A stretch of 48,830 bases of DNA from Candidatus Nezhaarchaeota archaeon (GTDB lineage: Archaea; Thermoproteota; Methanomethylicia; Nezhaarchaeales; B40-G2): NCBI GenBank assembly GCA_026413605.1, contig JAOAKM010000005.1, positions 1-48,830 on the forward strand, written 5' to 3'. Below, piece by piece: positions 7,266-15,118 of this stretch; positions within the stretch are counted from its first letter, which is position 1; the number at the start of each line of letters is the position of its first letter. The translations under genes and the position numbers were made by a program. Under the pieces are notes generated by a model, which worked only from the letters and a program-made list of their open reading frames with translations, was not told the DNA's origin and did not search any database.

Positions 7266-9020
7266 CTAGCTTAAGCTCTTTTTAAAGCTCACCCCTAGCT
7301 CCTCGAAGGCTACCCTGCCAGACAGGTACATCTTAAGCTTCTCGGGTAGCTCATTAATAGAGGCCCTCACCTGTCTCCACGTATCGCGATTGCGCAGCGT
7401 AACTGTACCGTCCACTAAGGACTGGTAGTCTATGGTTACGGCTACGGGCACTCCTACTTCATCAGCCCTAGCGTACCGCCTACCTATCGAGCCCGACTCG
7501 TCATAGTCTACCCTCAGCCCTGAGTCAGCGAGCAGCCTGTAGACGCGCTGAGCTAGCTCAGGTAGGCCGTCTCGACTTAGAAGGGGCAAGACTACTACCT
7601 CGATAGGGGCTAAGTCTACGGGCAGGCTAAGCACGACCCTCCCATTGCGCTCAGTATAAGCGTACTCCATTACTACGTAGATAAGCCTCTCAGCTCCGAA
7701 GGAGGGCTCGGCTACGTGGGGTACGACGCACTTACTAGCCTTCTCCACCTCCTCCCTAACTAACAGGTGGCTAGAGGTGAGCTTAAGGCCGGCTACCTCT
7801 ACGTACCCCTTCGACCTCAAGTCTGCGTACGCGCGCTCAGGGCTTAAGCTAGAGAGCTCCTTTAATACTCGGGAGGCTTCACTACCGAAGGATTCCTTTA
7901 TAGCCTCGATCACGGGCTTTAGCGCCAGCCTCCTACTCTCTAGGCCGCCTGGCCCATAGTAAACGCTCAAGTCCTGGCCGCTCGCTTCCATGTGCCTCTT
8001 GAGGTCGTAGTCCGTCCGATAGGCATGGCCAGATACCTCAACCCACCCCCAGCGCTCAAGATTAACTAGCTGATCGTAGACTTGCACTGCGTAATGCGCC
8101 CTCTCGCCTGGAAGCTTAGCAACAAACATCTGCCTCTCGCTAGGCACGCCTAGGGACTCTAGGAAGCTCTTCGAGAGGGCCATGAAGTAGGCGTTCCACT
8201 CAGTCTTAATTAAGCCCTCCTCAACGGCCTCCCTGACCTTGACCCTCCTAGGGCTCTTACGCCCAGCTTCTACGTCCTCTTCGGTTAGAAGGGGGAGCTC
8301 TACGTCCTCGACGGCGCTAATAAAGGGACAGGAGGGGGCCTCGGGGTTAAAGAAGAGCTCAAGCTCCATTATAGTAAACTCCCTCAGCCTAATGGGGCCC
8401 TGTCTAGGGGAGACCTCGTTACGTAGTACTTTACCTACTTGAGCTATCCCTAGCGGGAGCTTCCCCCTCATGAGCCTAAACACCCTCGCGAAGTTCACGA
8501 ACATTCCTTGAGCTGCTTCAGGCCTAGCGTAGGCAACGTTCTCCGTGTAGGGGCCTATGAAGGTCCTAAACAGCAAGTTAAAGGTCTTAACTTCACTCAG
8601 CCTGCCGCCGCACTCAGGGCACTTAACGCCTCGCTCCTCTATTAGCTGAGAGAGCTCTCTTGGCGACAGCCTCTCTAAACCCCTCAGCCCAGTAGCCTCC
8701 TCCACCATGTGATCAGCTCTATACTTACGCCTACACTCAGTGCAATCAACGACGTAATCTGTGAAGTGCTCGACGTGGCCTGAGGCCTCGAACACCCTGC
8801 CTATCATGACGACCGGGGTCTCTATTTCAACTATGAGGTCCTGGTGCCTATGGACAAACCACCTACGCCACTTCTCCTCCACCTTCCTCTTCAATACGGC
8901 TCCCAGGGGGCCGAAGTCCAGGAAGCCTCCAACACCACCGTAGAGCTCAGTAGATGGCCAGAAGAAGCCTCTCCGCTGAGCAAGCTCCATTACCTTCTCC
9001 GCCTTAGCGCCACGCTCCAT
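7266..9020 (-). CDS. glyS: Glycyl-tRNA synthetase (class II, archaeal/eukaryotic alpha2 type)
   Basis: Attaches glycine to tRNA(Gly). The 584-aa protein is the homodimeric type. Visible are the class II motif 2 RNEVSPRQG (200-208) with REF at 213-215, an insertion with four zinc-type cysteines at C93, C96, C134 and C137, the motif 3 region around PSFGAERL, and a C-terminal anticodon-binding domain (DLAPIEVVVLPL through DTWRQVRAS). The gene is divergent from speB and precedes the 85-aa protein gene. Confidence 0.94.
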   Translation of the reverse strand: MERGAKAEKVMELAQRRGFFWPSTELYGGVGGFLDFGPLGAVLKRKVEEKWRRWFVHRHQDLIVEIETPVVMIGRVFEASGHVEHFTDYVVDCTECRRKYRADHMVEEATGLRGLERLSPRELSQLIEERGVKCPECGGRLSEVKTFNLLFRTFIGPYTENVAYARPEAAQGMFVNFARVFRLMRGKLPLGIAQVGKVLRNEVSPRQGPIRLREFTIMELELFFNPEAPSCPFISAVEDVELPLLTEEDVEAGRKSPRRVKVREAVEEGLIKTEWNAYFMALSKSFLESLGVPSERQMFVAKLPGERAHYAVQVYDQLVNLERWGWVEVSGHAYRTDYDLKRHMEASGQDLSVYYGPGGLESRRLALKPVIEAIKESFGSEASRVLKELSSLSPERAYADLRSKGYVEVAGLKLTSSHLLVREEVEKASKCVVPHVAEPSFGAERLIYVVMEYAYTERNGRVVLSLPVDLAPIEVVVLPLLSRDGLPELAQRVYRLLADSGLRVDYDESGSIGRRYARADEVGVPVAVTIDYQSLVDGTVTLRNRDTWRQVRASINELPEKLKMYLSGRVAFEELGVSFKKSLS

Positions 9021-9087
9021 ATTGCTCCGCTCAGTCAGTAGCTAAGTGAGCTTAAAGCTACTCCTTCCGTAAGAGGCTAGCCAGCTC

Positions 9088-9095
9088 TTTTAAAC
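9088..9095 (+). promoter_or_regulatory. TATA-like box of speB
   Basis: TTTTAAAC lies 34 nt upstream of the speB ATG, predicting a transcript that starts at or just before the start codon. Confidence 0.45.
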
Positions 9096-9121
9096 CGCCT
9101 GCCTCACTATAGCCGTTAGGG

Positions 9122-10021
9122 ATGGAGGAGCTGGACATATTCGTAAACCCATCTCCATACGTATTTAAGGGGGCCCAGGCCCCCTTTACTTCAGCCAAGG
9201 TGGTTATCCTAGGGGCTCCTTTCGACTCAACGTCGACCTATAGGCCAGGCTCTAGGTTCGCGCCATCAGCCATAAGGGAGGCTAGCGCTAACATTGAGGG
9301 CTATAGCTGGAGGGCTAAGATAGACTCTGAAGTCGTAGCGACTCACGATTTAGGGGACTTAGTGGTCGTCCAGGGAGATACTAGGGCGACTCTAAGTAGG
9401 CTAGAGAGGATAGCGCAGAGGCTGAGGGGGGCCGGGAAGCTTCCAATCATAGTGGGGGGAGAGCACACCATAGCCTACGGGGCCGTAGTGGGGCTAGGTA
9501 AGCCAGCCCTACTATGCTTCGATGCCCACTTAGATTTAAGGGACGAGTACCCGGCGGGGATTAAGCTGAGCCATGCTACAGTGGTTAGGAGGCTAATTGA
9601 AGTACTAGGCTGCGGCGCCGTGTTCATGGTGGGGGTTAGGGCTGCTTGCTTAGAGGAAGTTAAGTACGTCGAGGAGAAGGGGTTGAGGATACTTACCAGC
9701 TGGGAAGTAGAGGAACTAGGGCCAGTAGAGGTAGCTAGGAGAATAAGGGAGTGGGCGCTGAGGTTCGATAAGCTCTACGTCAGCATAGACCTCGACGCCC
9801 TGGACCCGTCGTACGCCCCGGGGGTAGCCAATCCCGAACCCGAGGGCTTAAGGCCGAGCTTGCTCCTAGACGTCTTAAACTTAACCTTAGATCAAAGAGT
9901 AGTAGGCCTAGACCTAGTCGAAGTATCCCCTCCCTACGATAACGGGCTCGCGTCAATCCACGCGGCCAAGATCCTGCTGGAGGCCGTTGCCTACCTCTCG
10001 AGGAGAGCTACAAGGCCTTAA
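9122..10021 (+). CDS. speB: Agmatinase (arginase/ureohydrolase family)
   Basis: Hydrolyses agmatine to putrescine and urea in polyamine synthesis; archaea need polyamines for tRNA and ribosome stability and for hypusine on aIF5A. The 299-aa protein has all ureohydrolase metal ligands: H115 in GGEHT, D134/H136/D138 in DAHLD and D223/D225 in SIDLDALDP, plus H151 in SHATV. Arginase and other ureohydrolases (for example guanidinobutyrase) are alternatives, but agmatinase is the usual archaeal assignment. Its last 14 nt overlap the convergent rpo12 gene. Confidence 0.85.
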   Translation: MEELDIFVNPSPYVFKGAQAPFTSAKVVILGAPFDSTSTYRPGSRFAPSAIREASANIEGYSWRAKIDSEVVATHDLGDLVVVQGDTRATLSRLERIAQRLRGAGKLPIIVGGEHTIAYGAVVGLGKPALLCFDAHLDLRDEYPAGIKLSHATVVRRLIEVLGCGAVFMVGVRAACLEEVKYVEEKGLRILTSWEVEELGPVEVARRIREWALRFDKLYVSIDLDALDPSYAPGVANPEPEGLRPSLLLDVLNLTLDQRVVGLDLVEVSPPYDNGLASIHAAKILLEAVAYLSRRATRP

Positions 10022-10151
10022 TCCTTTTAACCACAGGGGGCCTTACTTTGTATATAACTCTAGAGTCGCAATATGGGCACCTAACCCACGGTATCCTATC
10101 GAGCTCCTCTTTAGTGAATACTCTATTACACTTGCCACACCTATAGGGCAT
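10008..10151 (-). CDS. rpoP: DNA-directed RNA polymerase subunit Rpo12 (RpoP)
   Basis: A 47-aa gene read from ATG at 10151 to TAG at 10008. The protein starts MPYRCGKCNRVFT and contains the CxxC...CPYC zinc ribbon (C5, C8, C25, C28) followed by the conserved basic tail KVRPPVVKRI, which is diagnostic for archaeal Rpo12/eukaryotic Rpb12, a small zinc-binding subunit needed for polymerase assembly and promoter opening. A TATA-like TTAAGTAG lies about 32 nt upstream. The gene is convergent with speB and overlaps it by 14 nt, and is divergent from aIF1. Confidence 0.93.
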   Translation of the reverse strand: MPYRCGKCNRVFTKEELDRIPWVRCPYCDSRVIYKVRPPVVKRIKAL

Positions 10152-10175
10152 TGCGCTCCCCGCTAGCTCTCTAAG

Positions 10176-10183
10176 CTACTTAA
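10176..10183 (-). promoter_or_regulatory. TATA-like box of rpoP
   Basis: TTAAGTAG on the minus strand begins 32 nt before the rpoP ATG, the usual spacing for leaderless genes in this window. Confidence 0.4.
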
Positions 10184-10208
10184 GCTTAATTCGCCGGCTA
10201 GAAAAGCA

Positions 10209-10216
10209 TTAAATAG
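10209..10216 (+). promoter_or_regulatory. TATA-like box of the aIF1 gene
   Basis: TTAAATAG lies 40 nt before the ATG. This leaves a short leader, and AGGGACGG just before the ATG could serve as a weak ribosome-binding site. Confidence 0.4.
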
Positions 10217-10248
10217 CTCCGGAGGCTACTTACGCCTAGTAGGGACGG

Positions 10249-10557
10249 ATGAGCGGAACCTGCCCTATCTGCGGTCTTCCTAAGGACCTCTGTGTGTGTG
10301 AAGCGATAGCGAAGGAGCAGCAGATCATCAGGGTCTACGTAGAGAAGCGTAAGTGGAATAGGGATGTCACGATAATAGAGGGGATAGATGATAAAAGCCT
10401 CGATTTAAGGGGGATCGCGGGGAAGCTAAAGGCAGCCTGCGCCTGCGGGGGTACAGCTAAGAACGGTAGGATAGAGCTTCAGGGAGATCACAGGAGTAAG
10501 GTTAAGGACTTCCTAGTGGGGCTTGGCTTCCCAGCAGAAAATATAAGCGTAGAGTAA
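10249..10557 (+). CDS. Translation initiation factor aIF1 (SUI1 family)
   Basis: Small-subunit factor that controls start-codon fidelity. The 102-aa protein has an N-terminal zinc-binding knuckle CPICGLPKDLCVC (C5, C8, C14, C16), common in archaeal aIF1, then the SUI1 fold: VYVEKRKWNRDVTIIEGI, DLRGIAGKLKAACACGG and a C-terminal IELQGDHRSKVKDFLVGLGF. Length and motif order are typical. The gene is divergent from rpoP and convergent with hsp20. Confidence 0.93.
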   Translation: MSGTCPICGLPKDLCVCEAIAKEQQIIRVYVEKRKWNRDVTIIEGIDDKSLDLRGIAGKLKAACACGGTAKNGRIELQGDHRSKVKDFLVGLGFPAENISVE

Positions 10558-10569
10558 ATCCCCCTCTAC

Positions 10570-10574
10570 TTTTT
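10570..10574 (+). terminator. T-tract terminator after aIF1
   Basis: Five T (ACTTTTTCTC) follow the aIF1 stop by 12 nt, in the 33-nt gap before the convergent hsp20 gene. Confidence 0.3.
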
Positions 10575-10590
10575 CTCTAGCGCCCCGCCC

Positions 10591-11148
10591 TCACTCTACT
10601 TTAACCCGCTCTCCTCTAGGCCTCTCCTCGACCCTATTGAGTATGACCTCTAGGACGCCGTTCTTGTAAGTAGCCTTAGCTTGCTTAGGATCTACCTTGA
10701 AGGGCAGCTTCACCACCTTCTTATACTTGTACCTATCTGACTCAGCCTCTATGGTTAGCTCGTCCTCCGTGGCCTCGAGCTTAATACTATCCTTCTCCAC
10801 CCCCGGTATCTCAGCGACTACTTGAACTGCCTTATCGCTCGGGATCACATCGACTAGGGGCTCCCTCTCCCCCGTGGGCTTAAGGAGGCCCGCGAGGCCA
10901 GGTTTAAAGTTGCCAAACTCGCTGATTCTAGGCTTACCGTCAGGGCCTAGGGTGGCCACGTACCCGTACACCAAGGGCCCTAGGGTCCTAACCACGCTTC
11001 CATCAGGAAACTTGTGCTCGCGGTAGAGCTCCCTCGGAGCTGCTTCTACGATGTCCCTAAAGGTCTCCTCTATCATCCTGCCTAGCTCCTCAATCCAAGA
11101 GGAAAGCCACTGGCGCCTCCTCCTAAACCACTCATCCCAATAGCTCAC
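10591..11148 (-). CDS. hsp20: Hsp20/alpha-crystallin small heat-shock protein
   Basis: ATP-independent chaperone that holds unfolding proteins. The alpha-crystallin domain covers about residues 85-175 (VDVIPSDKAVQVVAEIPGV..., LPFKVDPKQAKATYKNGVLEV, with the conserved A-x-x-x-N-G-V-L motif), and the tail ends in VKVE, a possible I-x-I/V oligomer motif. The first 85 residues are longer than usual and contain a Trp/Arg-rich start (WDEWFRRRRQWLSSWIEEL) and a beta-rich insert, as in several archaeal members. The gene is divergent from the FrhB-like gene. Confidence 0.9.
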   Translation of the reverse strand: MSYWDEWFRRRRQWLSSWIEELGRMIEETFRDIVEAAPRELYREHKFPDGSVVRTLGPLVYGYVATLGPDGKPRISEFGNFKPGLAGLLKPTGEREPLVDVIPSDKAVQVVAEIPGVEKDSIKLEATEDELTIEAESDRYKYKKVVKLPFKVDPKQAKATYKNGVLEVILNRVEERPRGERVKVE

Positions 11149-11281
11149 ACTCCCACCGCCGAGATGATGCCTTCAAGGGCGGTAAAAAGATAACGCTGCC
11201 CTCAGCGACCATCTCCCCGGCCTCCTGGAGAAACAAAATGCTTTTTACCCTTTCTCGTCTAATGAGAGCCTGCCCTGAGGA

Positions 11282-12358
11282 ATGGAGGGGGTGGGCTTGT
11301 CGGCTAAGCCGAAGAAGAAGGTGTTTGCCACCCTGCTAACGGAGGTGGTTAAGCCTGGGCTCTGCTCTTCATGCGGAGGGTGCGTAGCAGCCTGTCCAGT
11401 CAACGCCCTAGTTATGGAAGGCGAGAGGCCGAAGATCGTAGGGCAGTGCGTGCTTTGTGAAGTATGCTACCACAGCTGTCCTCAGACAGAGGTTCCTTAT
11501 AGCGTTGTGGAGAGGAGCCTCTTTGGGAGAGAGCGTAGCTCTGAAGAGATAATTGGAGTCTATCGCGAAGCCTACTCCGCCAAGACGAAGCTTGAGGAGG
11601 TTAGCAAGGTAGCTCAAGACGGTGGGGTAGTCACTACAGTACTCATCCACGCCCTTAAGAGTGGCTTAGTAGAGGCTGCTGTAGTAGCTGGGACCAAGGG
11701 AGGGCCGTGGAGAGGCTGGCCGATGGTGGCACTGACTCCCGAGGAGGCAGTAAAGGGGGCTGGGACTAAGTATACCCCTAGCCCCAACTTAATCGGGCTG
11801 GCGGAGGCCGTTAAGGACTACGTGAAGAGCAGGGTGGCCTTCGTAGGCACCCCCTGCCAAGTTAGAGCAGTTAGACAGATGCAGTTTAACTCGAAGGGCT
11901 GCTTAAAGCTGGGCGAGAGGGTCGTCGTGGCAATAGGCCTATTCTGCATGGAGAGCTTCAACTACGAGAAGCTCATGGGGGAGTTCCTAAAGTCTAAGGG
12001 GTACTCGCCGAGCGACATAAGCAAGTTCGCGATAACTAAGGGGAAGTTCATAGCCTACTCAGCTGGGAAAGAGGTAGTTAACGTGCCGCTCGCTGAAGTT
12101 AAGGGCTGCGTCAGAGAGAGCTGCCACCACTGTCAAGACTTCACCTCTGAGCTAGCCGATCTCTCAGTGGGCTCGGTGGGGAGCCCTGATGGATGGAGCA
12201 CCGTCATAGTTAGGACCGAGGCGGGGGGGAGGCTGCTTAAGGAGGCTGTGGAGGGAGGCCTCTTAGAAGCAAAGCCGATATCAGAGGTAAAGCCAGGGCT
12301 AAGCTTAGTCCTAAAGCTATCCCAGAGAAAGAGAGAGCAGGCAGCTAAGGGTACGTAG
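11282..12358 (+). CDS. F420 hydrogenase/dehydrogenase beta-subunit family protein (FrhB-like) with 2x[4Fe-4S]
   Basis: A 358-aa flavo/iron-sulfur protein of the FrhB/FdhB/FpoF family, which moves electrons between coenzyme F420 and iron-sulfur partners. The N-terminus has two CxxCxxCxxxC sets (C28/C31/C34/C38 and C56/C59/C62/C66); the FrhB N-domain follows (QDGGVVTTVLIHAL) and then the C-domain (VAFVGTPCQVRAVRQMQ, CMESFNYEKL, CHHCQDFTSELADLSVGS). No hydrogenase or other F420 oxidoreductase genes are adjacent, so its partner is unknown; ferredoxin:F420 or sulfite-reductase-type roles are possible. It is convergent with nadM. Confidence 0.82.
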   Translation: MEGVGLSAKPKKKVFATLLTEVVKPGLCSSCGGCVAACPVNALVMEGERPKIVGQCVLCEVCYHSCPQTEVPYSVVERSLFGRERSSEEIIGVYREAYSAKTKLEEVSKVAQDGGVVTTVLIHALKSGLVEAAVVAGTKGGPWRGWPMVALTPEEAVKGAGTKYTPSPNLIGLAEAVKDYVKSRVAFVGTPCQVRAVRQMQFNSKGCLKLGERVVVAIGLFCMESFNYEKLMGEFLKSKGYSPSDISKFAITKGKFIAYSAGKEVVNVPLAEVKGCVRESCHHCQDFTSELADLSVGSVGSPDGWSTVIVRTEAGGRLLKEAVEGGLLEAKPISEVKPGLSLVLKLSQRKREQAAKGT

Positions 12359-12398
12359 AGCTAAGTTGCGCGCCCGAGGACTACTATGGGTAAGCAGG

Positions 12399-12932
12399 CT
12401 ACTTAGGGCCACTCTTCGTCTTATCGCTCTTAAGAAGGTCGCGGAGCCTCTCAACGCCGCCTATCTCCTTAATGAATGAGGCCACCTCGTCAGGTACGTA
12501 CCTCTCCCAATCCCCCCCTTCAGCCATAAGCTTCCTAATCCTAGTTGCGTCAAACTCCTCTCGTTTAAACTGAGGGATGGAGGAGGTCTTAAAGCCAGCC
12601 TCCACGAAGAGCCTCTTAGTCAACGGCTCGTTGGTAAATACCTCGTCAAACTTGGGGCAGTATTGGCGGACTACGCTGACCCATATTGAGTGCTGCCCTA
12701 CGTCAGGGATGGGGACCGTGAGGCATCTATCTAGAACCCCCTCCTTAACTAAAACCCTCCTAATCATCTCAATCCGCTCCCCGGCTGTAAATAAGTTGTC
12801 GAGCTGGTGGCTGAATTGAGCTGACCCGATGCCTATAATCACCTCGTCGCACTGGGAAAGTATCCACTTTAAAGCCTCAAGGTGTCCTTTGTGGAAGGGC
12901 TGGAAGCGCCCAATATACAGCCCCCTCTTCAA
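12399..12932 (-). CDS. nadM: Nicotinamide-nucleotide adenylyltransferase (archaeal NadM type)
   Basis: Makes NAD+ from NMN and ATP. The 177-aa protein has the nucleotidyltransferase start GLYIGRFQPFHKGH with HxGH at H14-H17, the NMN-binding IPDVGQHSIWVS stretch and the C-terminal TRIRKLM loop standing in for the ISTxxR motif. Length matches the archaeal family. It is divergent from the Trm9-like gene and convergent with the FrhB-like gene. Confidence 0.92.
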   Translation of the reverse strand: MKRGLYIGRFQPFHKGHLEALKWILSQCDEVIIGIGSAQFSHQLDNLFTAGERIEMIRRVLVKEGVLDRCLTVPIPDVGQHSIWVSVVRQYCPKFDEVFTNEPLTKRLFVEAGFKTSSIPQFKREEFDATRIRKLMAEGGDWERYVPDEVASFIKEIGGVERLRDLLKSDKTKSGPK

Positions 12933-12980
12933 GAGCCGCCACCTTAGCCACAGCCCTTAAAGGCGCTCAGGGATTAATAA

Positions 12981-13718
12981 GTGGAGTTGGCTAGTAGGCC
13001 TACGGATAGAGAGAGCCTAGTCATTAGGGAGGTCGCTAAGTGCTTCAACTCAATAGCTAGGGACTATGTGTCAAAGAGGAGGAGGCCCTGGGGCCAGCTA
13101 CTGGAGCCTCTTAAGGGGGCGGGGGTGTTCCTAGACGTTGGTAGTGGAGGGGGGCGCCACGCAGCATACATGGTTAAACAGGGGGCGGAGGGGGTCTGCT
13201 TAGACCTAGCTATCTCGATGCTGAAGCAAGCTAGGGAATTAGAGCCACGCCTACACTTAGTCAGAGGGGACATGAGGGAGCTACCGTTTAGAGAAGAGTG
13301 TTTTGACGCAGCCCTCTACATAGCCTCAATCCACCACGTCCCGACGAAGAGGCTTAGGCTAAAGGCTATGGCCGAGGCGAAGAGGGTGCTTAAGCCGCGT
13401 GGGCTCCTACTAGTCACCGCCTGGTCTAGGTGGCAGCTTAGCATGCTGGGAAGGATGCTTAAGGCCTGGCTCAGGGGCTCGCCGTGGTTCTTTGAGGCTG
13501 GAGACGTGGAGGTCCCATGGACGTACCGGGGGCGTAGGTACGTGAGGTTCTACCACCTATTTACTAAGCGTGAGCTAAGGCAGCTCGTCGAGGGGGTAGG
13601 CTTAAAGATCCACCTAGTTAAGGGCTTCTCGCCCAGGCCCTCGCTACTACCTCAGAACTACGTAGCCCTAGCCTCAAAGGAGGTAGGTGGGCATTCAGCG
13701 GCTGAGGAAGCCAGTTAG
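12981..13718 (+). CDS. Trm9/ALKBH8-like SAM-dependent tRNA wobble-uridine methyltransferase
   Basis: Class I methyltransferase of 245 aa (GTG start). SAM motif I is LDVGSGGGRHAAY (51-63), motif II VCLDLAISML, then GDMRELPFREECFDAALYIASIHH and the post-core VPWTYRGRRYVRFYHLFT. The IASIHH and VPW...RFYH blocks are characteristic of the Trm9/ALKBH8 family, which methylates the carboxymethyl group on wobble U34 made by Elongator. The gene overlaps elp3 by 32 nt, which strongly supports a shared cm5U/mcm5U pathway. The eukaryotic partner Trm112 is not visible in the window. Biochemical role inferred. Confidence 0.75.
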   Translation: MELASRPTDRESLVIREVAKCFNSIARDYVSKRRRPWGQLLEPLKGAGVFLDVGSGGGRHAAYMVKQGAEGVCLDLAISMLKQARELEPRLHLVRGDMRELPFREECFDAALYIASIHHVPTKRLRLKAMAEAKRVLKPRGLLLVTAWSRWQLSMLGRMLKAWLRGSPWFFEAGDVEVPWTYRGRRYVRFYHLFTKRELRQLVEGVGLKIHLVKGFSPRPSLLPQNYVALASKEVGGHSAAEEAS

Positions 13719-15114
13719 GGCGATGTCCGGCGTCACGGTAGTGGCAGTGATGTCTAAGCCCTGGCCATGCCCCCACGGCAAGTGCCTATACTGCTTCGGC
13801 GGGCCACCATACACCCCTCAAAGCTATGCGGGGGAGGAGCCTGCCTTAATGAGGGCCATAAGGTGCAACTTCGATCCATACTCTCAAGTACAGGCGAGGC
13901 TGAGGCAGTACGAGGCATTAAGCCACTGCCCGAGCAAGGTCGAGTTGATAATCATGGGCGGTACCTTCCCCGCCCTCCCCAGGGACTATCAAGAGTCGTT
14001 CGTGGCTAAGTGCATAGACGCCATGAACAGGTACCCTCAGCCGCCAGCGGGCGAAGTTGGCTTAGAGGAGGCTCAGTTAGCTAACGAAGCAGCCTTGATA
14101 CGATGCGTAGGCCTAACCCTAGAGACTAGGCCCGACTGGGCTAGGCCTAGCGACGTGGACTTCATGTTGAGGCTAGGAGCTACGAGGGTGGAGCTAGGGG
14201 TCCAAACAATCTACGACGAGGTCCTAGCGGCTGTTAAGAGGGGGCATGGGGTCGAGGAGGTGGTTGAAGCAACCAGGGTCTTAAAGGACGCCGGGGTAAA
14301 GGTGACGTACCACATGATGATAGGCCTGCCCGGCTGTACGCTAGACATGGACCTCAAGGCTTTCGAGGAGGTGTTCAAGAACCCAGACTTTAGGCCGGAT
14401 GGGTTGAAGATCTACCCGACGCTCGTCGTGCCAGGCTCAGAGCTTTACGAGGAGTGGAAGAAGGGGAACTACGCGCCCCCTAGCGAGGAGGGGGTGGTCG
14501 AGCTTCTATGCCGAGTGAAGGCAGCGCTACCGAGGTGGGTGAGGGTGATGAGGGTTCAGCGCGACGTCCCAGCACCCATGATAGCCGCCGGGGTTAAGAC
14601 GAGCAACCTTAGGGAGGTGGTGGCTAAGAGAATGGAGGAGCTCGGGCTAAGGTGCAACTGCATTAGATGTAGAGAGGTTGGCCTTACGCTACTTAAGCGA
14701 GGTGAGAGGCCTGACGTAAATAGGCTCAGGCTTAAGAGGGAGAGTTACGAAGCAAGCGGAGGGATTGAGGAGTTTATTTCCATTGAAGACGATGAGAAAG
14801 ACCTCCTCGTAGGCTTCATTAGGCTAAGGATCCCCTCGGAGAAAGCCCACAGGCCCGAAGTAGGGGCGGGGGCCGCGATAATAAGAGAGCTTCACGTCTA
14901 CGGCCCCCAAGTGCCTATAGGCACTAGGCTAGAGGAGGGGTGGCAGCATAGAGGGCTCGGCTCACAGCTAGTGAGGGAGGCTGAGGAAGTTGCTAAGGGG
15001 GAGTATGGTGCAAGGAGGGTCCTGGTCAACGCTGGCGTTGGCGCTAGACCCTACTATAGAAAGTTAGGTTACAGTAGGCTTAGCGGATCACCTTACCTGG
15101 TGAAGGAGCTCTAG
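13687..15114 (+). CDS. elp3: Elp3: tRNA uridine(34) acetyltransferase/radical SAM enzyme
   Basis: Catalytic Elongator enzyme that builds cm5U at wobble U34 using a 5'-deoxyadenosyl radical and acetyl-CoA. The radical SAM cluster is C28-x4-C33-xx-C36 (PCPHGKCLYC), the barrel continues through GGTFPALP, TLETRPDW and GVQTIYDEV, and the GNAT domain fills about 385-475 (RELHVYGPQVPIG, HRGLGSQLVREAE, ARPYYRKLGY). At 475 aa it lacks the roughly 60-70 residue N-terminal segment most archaeal Elp3 proteins have; TAG at 13684-13686 lies in frame directly before the GTG, so no longer start is possible. DphB follows after 4 nt. Confidence 0.95.
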   Translation: MGIQRLRKPVRAMSGVTVVAVMSKPWPCPHGKCLYCFGGPPYTPQSYAGEEPALMRAIRCNFDPYSQVQARLRQYEALSHCPSKVELIIMGGTFPALPRDYQESFVAKCIDAMNRYPQPPAGEVGLEEAQLANEAALIRCVGLTLETRPDWARPSDVDFMLRLGATRVELGVQTIYDEVLAAVKRGHGVEEVVEATRVLKDAGVKVTYHMMIGLPGCTLDMDLKAFEEVFKNPDFRPDGLKIYPTLVVPGSELYEEWKKGNYAPPSEEGVVELLCRVKAALPRWVRVMRVQRDVPAPMIAAGVKTSNLREVVAKRMEELGLRCNCIRCREVGLTLLKRGERPDVNRLRLKRESYEASGGIEEFISIEDDEKDLLVGFIRLRIPSEKAHRPEVGAGAAIIRELHVYGPQVPIGTRLEEGWQHRGLGSQLVREAEEVAKGEYGARRVLVNAGVGARPYYRKLGYSRLSGSPYLVKEL

Positions 15115-15118
15115 GGCC

